A stretch of 64,000 nt of DNA from Nonomuraea fuscirosea (GCF_003001935.1 NZ_PVNG01000004.1:537578-601577), one strand, 5' to 3'; counted from the stretch's first letter, positions 7,759-17,112 are shown. Notes: a model not told the origin generated them from the sequence alone. Translations and numbers: made by a program.

Positions 7759-8390
7759 CCGTGCCCGAACAGCGGCAGCGGGCCGACGCGGTACGCAACG
7801 CCGACAGGATCGTCCGGGCCGCGATCGAGATCTTCCGCGAACGCGGCCCGGACGCCTCGCTCGACGAGATCGCCCGGCGGGCGGGCATCGGCAGCGCCAC
7901 CGTCTACCGGCGCTTCGGCGACCGCGACGGCGTGATCAGAGCGGCCTTCCTGACCTACTTCGCCGAGGAGATCGAGCCGCTGGCGCTGAGCGCCCGCGGC
8001 GAGGCCGACGCCGACGCCGGGGCCGCGCTGGCCGGGGCGCTGGCGGGAGCGGTCGACACGCTGGCCGCCCACCAGGGGCTGGTGATGGCGGTCAAGCAGT
8101 CGCGGGCGCTGAGCGTCGACATCGCGGAGCGGTTCATGGGGCCGCTCAGCACCGTCCTGACCCGCGCCCAGGAGGCGGGCCAGGTACGGGACGACGTGTC
8201 CGTACGGGACCTGGCGGCGATCGTCATCATGGCGCTGGCCACCGCCCATCCGGGCGACCCCGGCCAGCACGACCCGCGCCGCTACCTGGCCCTGCTGCTG
8301 TCGAGCCTGCGGCCGTCCGCCGACCGCCTGCCCGCGCCGTCCGGGCAGCACTTCCTCGACCGCGCCTCCGGAGGCTGCTCGAAGACGTGA
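7755..8390 (+). CDS. TetR-family regulator coupled to the P450
   Basis: 211 aa from the GTG at 7755 that overlaps the P450 stop by four bases; a second GTG at 7761 is also possible. Helix-turn-helix at about residues 12-58: RIVRAAIEIFRERGPDASL, EIARRAGIGSATVYRRF, with GDRDGVIRAAF. The C-terminal ligand domain is unremarkable and contains MAVKQSRALSVDIAERF. Being in the same operon as the P450, it is likely an autorepressor that senses the P450 substrate or product. The candidate operator is the inverted repeat at 6469-6490. Confidence 0.88.
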   Translation: MTVPEQRQRADAVRNADRIVRAAIEIFRERGPDASLDEIARRAGIGSATVYRRFGDRDGVIRAAFLTYFAEEIEPLALSARGEADADAGAALAGALAGAVDTLAAHQGLVMAVKQSRALSVDIAERFMGPLSTVLTRAQEAGQVRDDVSVRDLAAIVIMALATAHPGDPGQHDPRRYLALLLSSLRPSADRLPAPSGQHFLDRASGGCSKT

Positions 8391-8409
8391 CGACGGGCCC
8401 CTGCCCGGC

Positions 8410-9906
8410 CTAGCCCTGAGGCTCCTCGGCCGGGCAGCGGGCGTCCGGCGCGGGCACGGTCAGCGAGATCAGGTAGGCGTCCATGACGGCCGTCACGCAC
8501 CCGGTCATGCCGTAGACGCCGTGGCCCCACCCCTCGTACGTGAGCAGCGTGGCCTTGCCGCCGAGCTGGCGGGCCACGTTCGCCGACCACCCGTACGGCG
8601 TCTCGGGGTCGTGCAGCGAAGTGGCGACCAGCAGCGGCGCGTCGCCCGTGTACCGCAGCCGATGCGGCGGGTTGCCGGGCAGGCGGCCCTGGCAGATCGG
8701 CATGTCGCCCATCGGCATCGGGTTGTAGCGCAGGTCGGGAGCCACCGCGTTCGCGGCGCGCAGCACGTCGGCGTACTCGGCGTAGTCCCGCAGCGACAGG
8801 TCGAAGTCCTCGCAGAGGATCGCGGTCGGGAGCTCGGCGAACTCGCCGTACGCCCGCCCGTTGCCCGGCGGATCCGGCAGGTCCCCCGGCACCGGCCCGC
8901 CGGCCAGGGCGAGCAGCGTCGCGGCCTGCCGCCGCCAGGCGGGCGCCTCGTTGAGCACCACGCCGAGCCAGAGCAGGTCGTGGGCGCGCACCATACGGCC
9001 GAACAGGCCGGGCCAGGACAGCTCGCCGCGCTCCGCCCGCTCCAGCAGCCCCCGCCACAGCGCCCGTACGTCCCGCCCGTGCAGCACGCAGCCGGCGTCC
9101 CGCTCGCACCAGGCGACGAACTCGTCGAAACCGTCCTGGACCGCGGCCGCCTCGCTCACCTGGAACTCCTTGACGGTCAGGCTGTGGTCCATGTTGCCGT
9201 CCAGCACCATGGCCCGGACCCGGCCGGGGAACAGCTCGGCGTACATCTGCTGGGCGAGTGTGCCGTAGGAGACGCCGTACGAGGTCAGCCGCTCCTCGCC
9301 GAGCGCGGCGCGGACGGCGTCCATGTCGCGCGCCACGTCGGCCGCGTCGAGATGGTCGTACAGGGGGCCGGTGAGCTCGCGGCAGCCGGCGTGCAGCCTC
9401 TTGCCGTACGCGACCCAGGAGCGGAAGGCGGCCTCGCTCGTGATGACCGGGTCGGGCATCTCGTTGTAGACCGAGGCCGGGCAGGTCACCGAGCCGCTGC
9501 GGGCGACGCCCCGGGGGTCGTGGCCGACGATGTCGAACCGCCGCCGGATCTCCTCGCTGAAGCCGGACGGGTTGCGCAGGATGTCGTCCACGCCGGAGTT
9601 GCCCGGCCCGCCGGGGTTGGCCAGCAGGGACCCGATCCGGGCGGCGGGGTCGGTGGCCCTGCGCCGGGCGAGCGCCAGCCTGACGGCAGGGCCGTTCGGC
9701 TTGGACCAGTCGATCGGCACGGCCAGCGTGCCGCAGTCGACGTCGGGCTCCCGCTCGCACGGCCGCCAGGTGATCCCGCGTCCGCCGACCGCGTTTGTGA
9801 CGTCGGGCCCGGTCACGAACGCCCGCGCCACGTACGCCGCCGGGGCGGTCAGCAGGGTGGCCGTCAGCACGAGGGCGGTGGCGATCAGGATGACTCTTCG
9901 TGGCAC
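8410..9906 (-). CDS. Membrane-anchored or secreted alpha/beta hydrolase, S33 tripeptidyl aminopeptidase type
   Basis: The GTG at 9906 has gggag five bases upstream and is followed directly by a positively charged and hydrophobic stretch (VPRRVILIATALV to about residue 35), a signal peptide or anchor; 498 aa. Family marks: RPCEREPDVDCGTLAVPIDW, LLANPGGPGNSGVD, FDIVGHDPRGVARSG, the nucleophile elbow YGVSYGT, the Asp of SLHDPETPYGW and the His of GWGHGVYG. The C-terminal TAP-like domain with paired cysteines is present. Relatives (SlpD/SlpE, tripeptidyl aminopeptidases) trim peptides outside the cell. Single gene, read leftward towards the TetR gene ending at 8390. Confidence 0.85.
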   Translation of the reverse strand: MPRRVILIATALVLTATLLTAPAAYVARAFVTGPDVTNAVGGRGITWRPCEREPDVDCGTLAVPIDWSKPNGPAVRLALARRRATDPAARIGSLLANPGGPGNSGVDDILRNPSGFSEEIRRRFDIVGHDPRGVARSGSVTCPASVYNEMPDPVITSEAAFRSWVAYGKRLHAGCRELTGPLYDHLDAADVARDMDAVRAALGEERLTSYGVSYGTLAQQMYAELFPGRVRAMVLDGNMDHSLTVKEFQVSEAAAVQDGFDEFVAWCERDAGCVLHGRDVRALWRGLLERAERGELSWPGLFGRMVRAHDLLWLGVVLNEAPAWRRQAATLLALAGGPVPGDLPDPPGNGRAYGEFAELPTAILCEDFDLSLRDYAEYADVLRAANAVAPDLRYNPMPMGDMPICQGRLPGNPPHRLRYTGDAPLLVATSLHDPETPYGWSANVARQLGGKATLLTYEGWGHGVYGMTGCVTAVMDAYLISLTVPAPDARCPAEEPQG

Positions 9907-10024
9907 GCCGCTCCCGCCGTCGATCGGCCGCCGGAGCTGCTCACACGGCACCCGCCCGGTCCCGCCGCGCCTCAACGCCTTCCTGGATCATGACCAAGGA
10001 ATCCTACCGGCGGGCCGGGGGAGT

Positions 10025-10055
10025 GCGGCGCCCGCGCCGGTCGCGCGGGCGCCGC
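10025..10055 (-). terminator. Terminator hairpin after the carboxylesterase gene
   Basis: Perfect 13-bp GC stem (10025-10037 with 10043-10055) around the loop cggtc. On the minus strand it begins 8 bases after the stop of the gene ending at 10063. No U-run follows, as is common in actinomycetes. Confidence 0.65.
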
Positions 10056-10062
10056 GAAGCGG

Positions 10063-11685
10063 TCAGCCGATCGACCTCCAGAAGGCGCACTTGTGGTCGG
10101 CGCTGTAACCGATGGGCTTGACGGCGTCCGGCACCAGGCCGAGCACGGGTCCCTTCCCGGTGAAGCGGGACCAGCGCGGCGCACCCTGCCCGTTGGGGTC
10201 GCCGGTCCTGGCGAAGGCGGCCCAGTAGCCGACCATTTGAGCGCCGAGCCGCTGCTGCGGCGGCGTCTTGAGGGCGTAGCGGCCACCCAGGTCGAACACT
10301 GACGGCAGGTCGGTGGCGTGGGTCGCGCCCAGGGGGAAGCCGGGGACCTCGACGCCGTTGACGTTGGGCGCGTCGCGGTCGCCGAACTCGAAGGCGTAGA
10401 CGGTGGTGCGGCGGGCGAGCAGCCGGTCACCCTCCAGCGCGGGGCAGGCCCAGGACCGGTCGGTGATCACGGTCGCCCACGCCAGCGCCGGCGACGCGTA
10501 CGCGGAGAGCGGATAACGGGCCGCCACCGCGTCGGCCTGGTCGCCGAACGCCTTGCTCATCAGCTCGGTGTACTGCTCGGGGGTGTACTTCTGACCGGCC
10601 ATGATCGCGCCGCCGATGAAGGAGCGCATCTCGTCGCGGGTGCCACCGGAGATCACCGGCACACGGTGGAACGTTCCCTTGCGCAGCGCGTCGGCGGGGT
10701 GGACCGGCAGCAGCGGGGTGCCGTACGTGAGGTGGTCGGCGAACGCCTGCGTGTGCGGCACGAGCTCGGTGGCGGGGAGTGCGCGCAGGCAGTCGAGGGT
10801 CTCCTTGGCCGAGCCCTTGTCGCACTTCAGCTTGGCGGCGAGCGCGGCACCGTCCTTGCGCGTGGTCGCCAGGGACGCGTACGGCGTGTGCCCGGGAGCG
10901 GTGGGGAACAGCCCGCCGTCGGGCCAGTCGATCAGGCACGACCCGGACGAGATGATCGCCCGGTCGAACAGGCCGGCCGCGGCGGGGCTGGTCAGCAGCG
11001 CGCACGTGCTCATGCCGCCGGCGGACTGGCCGGCGACCGTGACCTTGCGCGGGTCGCCGCCGAGCGCGGCGGCGTTGCGCCGCGTCCAGCGCAGCGCGGC
11101 GATCTGGTCGGCCATGGCGAACGTGCCCGAGCCCGCCAGCCCCTCGTGGCCGAAGTAGCCGAACACGCCGAGCCGGTAGTTCACCGTCACCACGATGACA
11201 CGGCCCTGCGTGGCCAGCCGCTTGGCGTCGTACTGGCTGCCGGCCCCGGTGGTGAACCCGCCGCCGTGGAACCAGACCAGCACGGGCAGCCGCTTGCCGC
11301 CGGTGTCACGCGGCATGGTGACGTTGACGGACAGGCAGTCCTCGTCGGTCGGCGGCACACCGGGGAACTGGGCCTGGGGGCACGCGGCGCCGGGCTTGGT
11401 GGCGTCGGCCACTCCTGGCCACGGCTCGGCGGTCTTGGGCGGCGCCCAGCGCAGGCGGCCGACCGGTGGCTGCGCGTAACGGACGCCGGAGAACGTACGG
11501 ACCGCCCCCTGGTCGAGGCCGCGGACCCGGCCCGAGGACAGGCGCACGACCGGCGAGCCGGTCACCTGCTCGGATGCGCTAGCGGGAGGCGCGGAGGCGG
11601 GCGGTCCGGTCGTCTGAGCGGGTGTGGCCGTGCCGGCCATGAGCAGGGCGAGGGCGGAGTACACCAGGTGGTGCACGGTGAGCAT
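10063..11685 (-). CDS. Secreted type B carboxylesterase
   Basis: The ATG at 11685 has AGGAGAG nine bases upstream and begins a signal peptide (MLTVHHLVYSALALLMAG, then TATPAQTT); 540 aa. Type B carboxylesterase/lipase features: VRYAQPPVGRLRW, EDCLSVNV, the oxyanion-hole stretch VWFHGGGFTTG, the nucleophile GQSAGG, the acidic residue in GGTRDEMRSF and the His in THATDLPSVFD. Hydrolyses carboxylic esters outside the cell; substrate unknown. It starts 39 bases after the stop of the TetR gene in the same direction, so the two likely form an operon under the TetR operator at 12325-12362. A strong hairpin follows the stop. Confidence 0.9.
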   Translation of the reverse strand: MLTVHHLVYSALALLMAGTATPAQTTGPPASAPPASASEQVTGSPVVRLSSGRVRGLDQGAVRTFSGVRYAQPPVGRLRWAPPKTAEPWPGVADATKPGAACPQAQFPGVPPTDEDCLSVNVTMPRDTGGKRLPVLVWFHGGGFTTGAGSQYDAKRLATQGRVIVVTVNYRLGVFGYFGHEGLAGSGTFAMADQIAALRWTRRNAAALGGDPRKVTVAGQSAGGMSTCALLTSPAAAGLFDRAIISSGSCLIDWPDGGLFPTAPGHTPYASLATTRKDGAALAAKLKCDKGSAKETLDCLRALPATELVPHTQAFADHLTYGTPLLPVHPADALRKGTFHRVPVISGGTRDEMRSFIGGAIMAGQKYTPEQYTELMSKAFGDQADAVAARYPLSAYASPALAWATVITDRSWACPALEGDRLLARRTTVYAFEFGDRDAPNVNGVEVPGFPLGATHATDLPSVFDLGGRYALKTPPQQRLGAQMVGYWAAFARTGDPNGQGAPRWSRFTGKGPVLGLVPDAVKPIGYSADHKCAFWRSIG

Positions 11686-11723
11686 GAGAAAATCTCTCCT
11701 GTCGTAGGGGTTGACTGCCCGGG

Positions 11724-12335
11724 TCACGTGTCCGCGCGAGTGGCCCGCTCGAACAGCGTCACCAGCTCCCGGGCGTAAGCCTGCAGATCGAGCGTCGTGT
11801 CACCGGCGAGCAGGAAGTTCGGCCCCTCGACCGAACGCTGCACGCTCGTCGCCATCACCCGGACGTCGAAGTCGCGGAACTCGCCCGACTCCTGACCCCA
11901 GCGCAGAATCTGCTCCAGCGGCGACACGGCGGTGCGCTCCTTCGGCTCGTCGTAGTCGATGCCGCCGTTGACGAAGATGTCGAGCAACGCCTTCATCTGC
12001 GTCGGGTGCGTCGCGGAGAACTCGACGTTCCCCTCGATGTAGGCGCGAAGGGCGGCCGACGCCGTCGTATGCCCTTCGAGGCGCTGGGTCATGAACGCGG
12101 TGATCTCGCCGTAGATCTGCAGCACGGCCTGCTCGAAGAGCTCGGCCTTGCTGGCGAAGTGGTACGAGATCAGGCCCGTGCTGGACAGGCCCGCGCGCTT
12201 GGCGATCTGGGCGAACGAGGTACGGGTGTACCCCAGTTCGGCGATCGTCTCGATCGCGGCGGCCACGATCTGCGCCCGGCGCCCGACCTCCGTGAAGGTC
12301 CGGCCGGGCTCACGCGGCGGCTCATTTGCTGGCAT
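11724..12335 (-). CDS. TetR-family regulator of the carboxylesterase
   Basis: 203 aa from the ATG at 12335; an in-frame GTG at 12353 is also possible and neither has a clear ribosome site. Helix-turn-helix at about 18-62: QIVAAAIETIAELGYTRTSF, IAKRAGLSSTGLISYHF, FASKAELFEQ. The rest is a TetR ligand domain with TQMKALLDIFVNGG. The start codon sits inside a long palindrome, a strong sign of autorepression. It heads the operon with the esterase gene. Confidence 0.87.
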   Translation of the reverse strand: MPANEPPREPGRTFTEVGRRAQIVAAAIETIAELGYTRTSFAQIAKRAGLSSTGLISYHFASKAELFEQAVLQIYGEITAFMTQRLEGHTTASAALRAYIEGNVEFSATHPTQMKALLDIFVNGGIDYDEPKERTAVSPLEQILRWGQESGEFRDFDVRVMATSVQRSVEGPNFLLAGDTTLDLQAYARELVTLFERATRADT

Positions 12336-12362
12336 GAGCAAACAATAGCTCACTCAAGCAAA
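12325..12362. promoter_or_regulatory. Palindromic operator overlapping the TetR start codon
   Basis: A two-tier inverted repeat: outer arms tttgct (12325-12330) and agcaaa (12357-12362), inner arms tgagc (12335-12339) and gctca (12348-12352). Being over the start region of the TetR/esterase operon and just before the stop of the upstream gene's transcript, it fits an autorepression site. Confidence 0.6.
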
Positions 12363-12369
12363 TCGTGCG

Positions 12370-13956
12370 TCACCGGGCGCCGGTTTCGGCGTTCTCCCAC
12401 GTGCGCAGGTACGACTCGGCACCCCCCGCCATATCGCGCACCAGGTCGGGGCCGGCCAGCAGGCGCATGTCCTCGATCCAGTCCGGGACCAGGCCGTAGT
12501 TGGCCACGCCGTCCACGTTCACGTCCCACGTGCGCTGCCCGGTCCGCAACCGGTCCAGCACCTGGGACCCGTCGTGGGAGGTGAACGGGTACGTCACCGG
12601 GTTCGCCGCGTTGCCGGGACGCGGGGCGGGCAGCCGGCCCAGGCCGTTGGCGTCCAGGCCGTAGCCGTACCCCGGCACCTGGTACTGCTGCCGCAGCGGC
12701 ACCGTGCGCCGCCACTCCGCGACGAAGTGCTCGGCGTCGTGGCCGTATTGGGTGACCATGCCGCCGAGCGCGTAGATGCGCGCCAGGAACGCCGGGTCGG
12801 ACCAGCTGTGCGAGGAGACCACGCCCGGATAACCCGCCGCCTCCAGCAGGTCGAGGGTGCGGTCGGCGGCCTTGACGCTCATGTGGTCGACCTCGACGAG
12901 CATGCCGCGCCGCATCATCCCGCGCACCATGTACTCGCCCAGCGCGGTCAGCCCCCGGGTGTTGCAGTGCGGCGCCGGGGGATAGAGCGGCAGGGAGACG
13001 CCCGGGGGCAGCAGCCGCGCGATCTGCGCGGGCAGCACGCCGGCCGGGTCGATGGTGTTGTCGTGCTCGGGCCCGGTGCAGGTGCGCGCCTGCCAGAACG
13101 AGCCGGTGCCGAGCAGGTTGCCGACGTTGACCACGGCGCCCTGGGTACCGGAGTCGAAGCGGACGCCGCACAGCGCGTTGTCGTACTTGTGGCAGACGAA
13201 CATGCTGCGCACGCCGAGCGCGCGCATCTCGTCGAGGCCGCGGTCGATCTGGGCCCGCGTGCATGCCGGGATCCCGAGGATCTGGCGGCAGCCGAACGGC
13301 TCCGAGGTCTCGACGCCGAGCACGACGGCGAGCTTGCCCGCCCCGATCACCCGCCGGGCCTCGGCCGGATCGGCCACGATACGGAACCAGCCCAGACCGG
13401 GCCCGCCGGCCTCGGCGTCGATGTGGTCCTGCAGCTCGCGGGCGCGCTGGGCCTGCCGCCTGATGGCGGCCATCTCGTCGCAGGCGTACCGGCGCAGCGG
13501 GTAGATGGCGCACAGCTGCCGGTTGGCCACCAGATGGTTGACCAGTACCCGCAGCCCGCCCCGCCAGGCCCGCTCGACCCAGGTGTGGTACGCCTGCTGG
13601 TGGGTCAGCGAGTCGTGCGCCGGCCAGTCGCGGAAGCTCGGCCAGCCCACGGGGTCGTGGGTGCCGGTGGGCGAGCCGGTGCGGGTGAAGTTCTCGAACC
13701 AGGCCAGTTCGCCGTTCGGGTAGTGGTCGGGGCAGTCGGTCAGGGCCGCCGCGATGCCGGCGGGGTCGTACGGCTTGCCGCACATGAGCCTGCCGCCGAA
13801 GGCCTCGTACGAGAACAGGTGACTGTGACCGTCCACGAAACCGCTCACCAGGGCGTTCGCGGGGGCGGCGGTCTGTGCGGCGGCGGGTGGCGCGATCAGC
13901 ACGCTGGACAGCAGCAGGGCGGCCGCGGCCGCCCTTCGGGTGAGATGGAGGAGCAC
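12370..13956 (-). CDS. Secreted amidohydrolase-superfamily protein, membrane dipeptidase (M19)-like
   Basis: The GTG at 13956 has GGGAGG seven bases upstream and starts a signal peptide (VLLHLTRRAAAAALLLSS, ending near PPAAAQT); 528 aa. The barrel starts with the metal motif VDGHSHLF, has GVRSMFVCHKYDN and LLVEVDHMS-type strands (LVEVDHMSVKAADRTLDLLE), and VVSSHSW, in the order seen in metal-dependent hydrolases distantly related to renal dipeptidase. It is longer than M19 enzymes (about 350-400 aa), with inserts rich in Cys (RYACDEM, FGCRQILGIPACTRAQ, KYDNALCGV), so disulfides are likely in an exported protein. The exact reaction is unknown; hydrolysis of a dipeptide or other amide is the best guess. 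Confidence 0.75.
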   Translation of the reverse strand: MLLHLTRRAAAAALLLSSVLIAPPAAAQTAAPANALVSGFVDGHSHLFSYEAFGGRLMCGKPYDPAGIAAALTDCPDHYPNGELAWFENFTRTGSPTGTHDPVGWPSFRDWPAHDSLTHQQAYHTWVERAWRGGLRVLVNHLVANRQLCAIYPLRRYACDEMAAIRRQAQRARELQDHIDAEAGGPGLGWFRIVADPAEARRVIGAGKLAVVLGVETSEPFGCRQILGIPACTRAQIDRGLDEMRALGVRSMFVCHKYDNALCGVRFDSGTQGAVVNVGNLLGTGSFWQARTCTGPEHDNTIDPAGVLPAQIARLLPPGVSLPLYPPAPHCNTRGLTALGEYMVRGMMRRGMLVEVDHMSVKAADRTLDLLEAAGYPGVVSSHSWSDPAFLARIYALGGMVTQYGHDAEHFVAEWRRTVPLRQQYQVPGYGYGLDANGLGRLPAPRPGNAANPVTYPFTSHDGSQVLDRLRTGQRTWDVNVDGVANYGLVPDWIEDMRLLAGPDLVRDMAGGAESYLRTWENAETGAR

Positions 13957-14141
13957 GGGACGACCTCCCAGCCTGCGGTACCGGGGTTGCCGCCAGCATC
14001 CACCGCCCGGCACCCCGCATCAAGACCGAACATGAGCCGATCTCACCTCAGCGGCCCGCCTTCATGGGAAGCTCAGGGCGGAAGCTCATCTCGGCGCCGA
14101 AGAAGCCGCGCCGAGGCCGCCCGTGGGTAGAGTCTCGCCTT

Positions 14142-15122
14142 GTGGAGGTCTACCTGCTGATCCTCGGCGATCACCTGCCGGATCCACGCACCGGCCACGC
14201 GCCCTCCGAGCCCGAGCGCGTCCGCGCCATGGTCGACCAGGCCGTGGTGGCGGAGGAGTCCGGCTTCACCGGCGTGGCCATCGGCGAGCACCACTTCACC
14301 CGCTACATCGTCTCCGCGCCCGAACTCCTCCTCGCCACCATCGCGGCCCGCACCACCACCCTGCGCCTGTCCACCGGCGTCACCCTGCTGGCCCACCACG
14401 ATCCCGTCCGCGTCGCCGAAGAGCTGGCCACCCTCGACGTGCTGTCCGGCGGGCGGGCCGAGCTCATCGTGGCCCGCGGCGTGTCCAAGGAGACCGACGT
14501 CGCCTTCGGCATCGCCCCCGCCGACCTGCGGCCGCGCCTGCACGAATACCTGCGCCTGCTGCTGCGGCTGCTGCGGGAGGAGGACGTCACCTGGCGCGGC
14601 ACGTTCCGCAGCCCGCTGGAGGGCGTGACCACCACGCCGCGCCCGGTCCAGCGCCCGCACCCCACCCTGTGGGTCGGCAGCGGCTCGGCGGCCTCCGCCG
14701 GCCTCGCCGCCGAGCTGGGGCTGCCGCTCATGCTGCCCAGCACCCTGCGCGACCCCGGCGTCTACCTGGACGTGGTGGCCGGCTACCGGCGGCACGCCCC
14801 CGGCCGGGTCGCGCTGCCCAGTCACGTGTTCGTCGCCGAGGACGACGCGCGCGAACGCTGGCGGCCCTACCTCCAGGCGTACGCCACGTTCGCCAGCCCG
14901 TGGCGTGGCGACGGCCGGGAGATCGACATCGACGCGCTGATGGAGGGCGCGGCGATCTGCGGCGGCCCCAGCGAGGTGGCCGACCGGCTCAACGCCCAGC
15001 AGAAGCTGCTCGGGCTCGACGCGCACCTGGTGCTGATCGACATCGGCGGCCTGCCCTCTGACGAGGTGCTCGCCGCGATCCGGCTGTTCGGCGAGAAGGT
15101 CATCCCCCAGCTCACCGGCTGA
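14142..15122 (+). CDS. Luciferase-like flavin-dependent monooxygenase (LLM family)
   Basis: 326 aa from the GTG at 14142. There is no Shine-Dalgarno, but a TAGAGT -10 hexamer lies eight bases before the GTG, so the message is probably leaderless. Bacterial-luciferase-like barrel: AEESGFTGVAIGEHHFTRY, TTTLRLSTGVTLLAHHDPVRVAEELATLD, SGGRAELIVARG, RPHPTLWVGSGS and the C-terminal GPSEVADRLNA. These enzymes use FMN (with a separate reductase) or F420; the GEHHF stretch is typical of the alkanal-monooxygenase-like branch. Stands alone, convergent with the P450 gene that follows. Confidence 0.85.
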   Translation: MEVYLLILGDHLPDPRTGHAPSEPERVRAMVDQAVVAEESGFTGVAIGEHHFTRYIVSAPELLLATIAARTTTLRLSTGVTLLAHHDPVRVAEELATLDVLSGGRAELIVARGVSKETDVAFGIAPADLRPRLHEYLRLLLRLLREEDVTWRGTFRSPLEGVTTTPRPVQRPHPTLWVGSGSAASAGLAAELGLPLMLPSTLRDPGVYLDVVAGYRRHAPGRVALPSHVFVAEDDARERWRPYLQAYATFASPWRGDGREIDIDALMEGAAICGGPSEVADRLNAQQKLLGLDAHLVLIDIGGLPSDEVLAAIRLFGEKVIPQLTG

Positions 15123-15146
15123 CACCACACGTCGGGCCCCGGCCGG

Positions 15147-16394
15147 TCACGACCAGGTGACCGGCAGCGAGCGCACGCCGAAGATCAGCATCTCGTCCCT
15201 TACCGGCACCTGCCCGGCCGGCACCGCCAGCCGCAGGCCCGGCAGGCGGGAGATCAGCTCGCCCAGCCCGATCCGCAGCTCGATCCTGGCCAGCTGCTGG
15301 CCCAGGCACTGGTGCACCCCGTGCCCGAAGGCCAGGTGCGGGACGCGCGGGCGGCGCAGGTCGAGCACGTCGGGATCGGACCACTGCCGCGGGTCACGGT
15401 TGGCCTCCGGCGTGGCGATCACGACGGTCGCGCCGGCCGGCAGCTCCACCCCGCCCAGCGTCACCGGCTCGGTGGTGACCCGGCTGACGCCGAGCTGGAT
15501 GATCGACAGGTAGCGCAGCAGCTCCTCCACCGCGCCCTCGATCAGGCCGGGGTCGGCGCGCAGCTCCGCGAGCCGATCCGGGTGCTCCAGCAGCGCGAAC
15601 GTGCTCAGGCTCAGCATGTTCGCGGTGGTCTCGTGGCCCGCGTTGAGCAGGCCGAGCGCGACGTCGGTCAGCTGCCTGTCCGTGAGGGGCGGGTCGGTGT
15701 CGTGGACGAGCCCGGACAGCAGGTCGTCGGCGGGTTCGGCGCGCTTGAGCGCGACGAGGCGGCCCATGAACGCGTACAGCCCGGCCCGCGCCGCGCCCTG
15801 CTCCTCCGCGGTCGCGCTCGCGTCGAGCGCCACCGCCGTGCGCTCCTGGAACTCCGCGCGGTCGGCGTAGTCCACGCCCAGCAGCTCGCAGATGACCAGC
15901 GACGGCAGCGGCAACGCGAACGCCGGCACCAGGTCGGCCTCCGGGCCCGCCGCCCGCATCGCCTCGATGTGCTCGACCGCGATCTCCCTGACCCGCGCCT
16001 CCAGCCGCCGCATCCGCCGCACCGTGAACTGGCCCGTCAGCGGCCGCCGCAGCCGGGTGTGCTCGGGCGGGTCCATGAACACGAAGATCCCGTCCGCACG
16101 CTCCGCCGTCTCCTGCCCGGCCGGCCCCGGCGGCCTGGGCGAGGTCGCGTCGTGGTGACGCAGCTTGTCGGCGCTGAAACGCGCGTCCGACAGCACCGTA
16201 CGGGCCTCGTCGAACCCCGTCACGAGCCAGGCCCGCGCGCCGTTGAGCAGATCCACCGGCCGGATCGCCCCCTGCCCGCGCAGGCCCGGCGGCGGGTCGA
16301 AGGGACAGCGCCCCCGCTCCACCAGGTCCGTCGGCAGGATCCGCCGCATCGCCATGGTGCTCACGCTCGCCGAGCTGTCGGCTGCCATCAGCAT
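15147..16394 (-). CDS. Cytochrome P450 (CYP107-like)
   Basis: 415 aa. Haem loop FGHGVHQCLGQQLARIE, I-helix LLNAGHETTANM, K-helix VEELLRYLS, and substrate-recognition features such as FMDPPEHTRLRRPLTGQF typical of actinomycete P450s. The start is one of several ATGs (16394 or 16385) close to a short leader. Divergent from a TetR gene at 16471, with a palindrome between them. It differs clearly from the P450 at 6562-7758, so it is a separate enzyme. Needs ferredoxin partners from elsewhere; substrate unknown. Confidence 0.92.
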   Translation of the reverse strand: MLMAADSSASVSTMAMRRILPTDLVERGRCPFDPPPGLRGQGAIRPVDLLNGARAWLVTGFDEARTVLSDARFSADKLRHHDATSPRPPGPAGQETAERADGIFVFMDPPEHTRLRRPLTGQFTVRRMRRLEARVREIAVEHIEAMRAAGPEADLVPAFALPLPSLVICELLGVDYADRAEFQERTAVALDASATAEEQGAARAGLYAFMGRLVALKRAEPADDLLSGLVHDTDPPLTDRQLTDVALGLLNAGHETTANMLSLSTFALLEHPDRLAELRADPGLIEGAVEELLRYLSIIQLGVSRVTTEPVTLGGVELPAGATVVIATPEANRDPRQWSDPDVLDLRRPRVPHLAFGHGVHQCLGQQLARIELRIGLGELISRLPGLRLAVPAGQVPVRDEMLIFGVRSLPVTWS

Positions 16395-16432
16395 GCCCTG
16401 CTTTCCCGAAATAAAGTACGTGACTGTATCTA

Positions 16433-16446
16433 ACGGTGGTCACCGT
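16433..16446. promoter_or_regulatory. Palindrome between P450 and TetR genes
   Basis: Arms acggtg and caccgt around a two-base centre, flanked by atct on the left and agat on the right. It lies in the 76-base gap between the divergent starts at 16394 and 16471; likely operator of the TetR protein acting on both promoters. Confidence 0.6.
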
Positions 16447-16470
16447 AGATCACCGCGATAAGATACGCAA

Positions 16471-17112
16471 GTGAATCTCAAGCCCGCCAGCCCGCCGTCC
16501 GAAGGCTCGTCACGGGACGGGGGCGCGACGCGCCGGCGCGGGGCCAAGCTGGAGGACGCCATCCTCGACGCCGCGTGGGACGTGCTCACCGAGCACGGCT
16601 ACCACGGCTTCACCTACGAGGCGATCGCCGCCCGCGCCGGCACCAGCCGTCCCGTGCTCTACCGTCGCTGGCCCCGGCGCCAGGACCTGCTGCTGGCCAC
16701 GCTCGCCAAGTTCTGGCGGCTGATCGACGTGCCCGACACCGGCAGCCTGCGCGAGGACGCGATCGGCTTCCTGCGCAACGCCGACGCCGACCGCGCGGGC
16801 ATGATCACGCTGATGAGCGTGCACCTGGAGGAGTACTTCCGCGACACCGGAACGAGCCTCGGCGACCTGCGCGACACCCTGCTCCCGCCGGGCCTGCCGA
16901 GCGCCTTCGAGACGATCGTCGCCCGCGCGGTCGGACGCGGCGAGCTGCCGGACGCGCCGCGCTCGCCCCGGATGCTGAACCTGCCGCTCGACCTGCTGCG
17001 CCACGACCTGCTCCTGACGATGCGCCCGGTGCCGGACGAGACGATCGTCGAGATCGTGGACGAGATCTGGCTCCCCCTGCTCGGCCAGGCGCCCCCGCCC
17101 CGTTCGTCATGA
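16471..17112 (+). CDS. TetR-family regulator divergent from P450
   Basis: 213 aa from the GTG at 16471. No ribosome site; TAAGAT at 16459-16464 would place transcription start on or near the GTG, so probably leaderless. Helix-turn-helix at about 28-75: LEDAILDAAWDVLTEHGY, IAARAGTSRPVLYRRWPRR, followed by a TetR_C-type domain (LEEYFRDTGTSLGDLRDTLL). Likely controls the P450 gene and itself. Its 3' end overlaps the convergent acyltransferase gene by six bases. Confidence 0.9.
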   Translation: MNLKPASPPSEGSSRDGGATRRRGAKLEDAILDAAWDVLTEHGYHGFTYEAIAARAGTSRPVLYRRWPRRQDLLLATLAKFWRLIDVPDTGSLREDAIGFLRNADADRAGMITLMSVHLEEYFRDTGTSLGDLRDTLLPPGLPSAFETIVARAVGRGELPDAPRSPRMLNLPLDLLRHDLLLTMRPVPDETIVEIVDEIWLPLLGQAPPPRSS

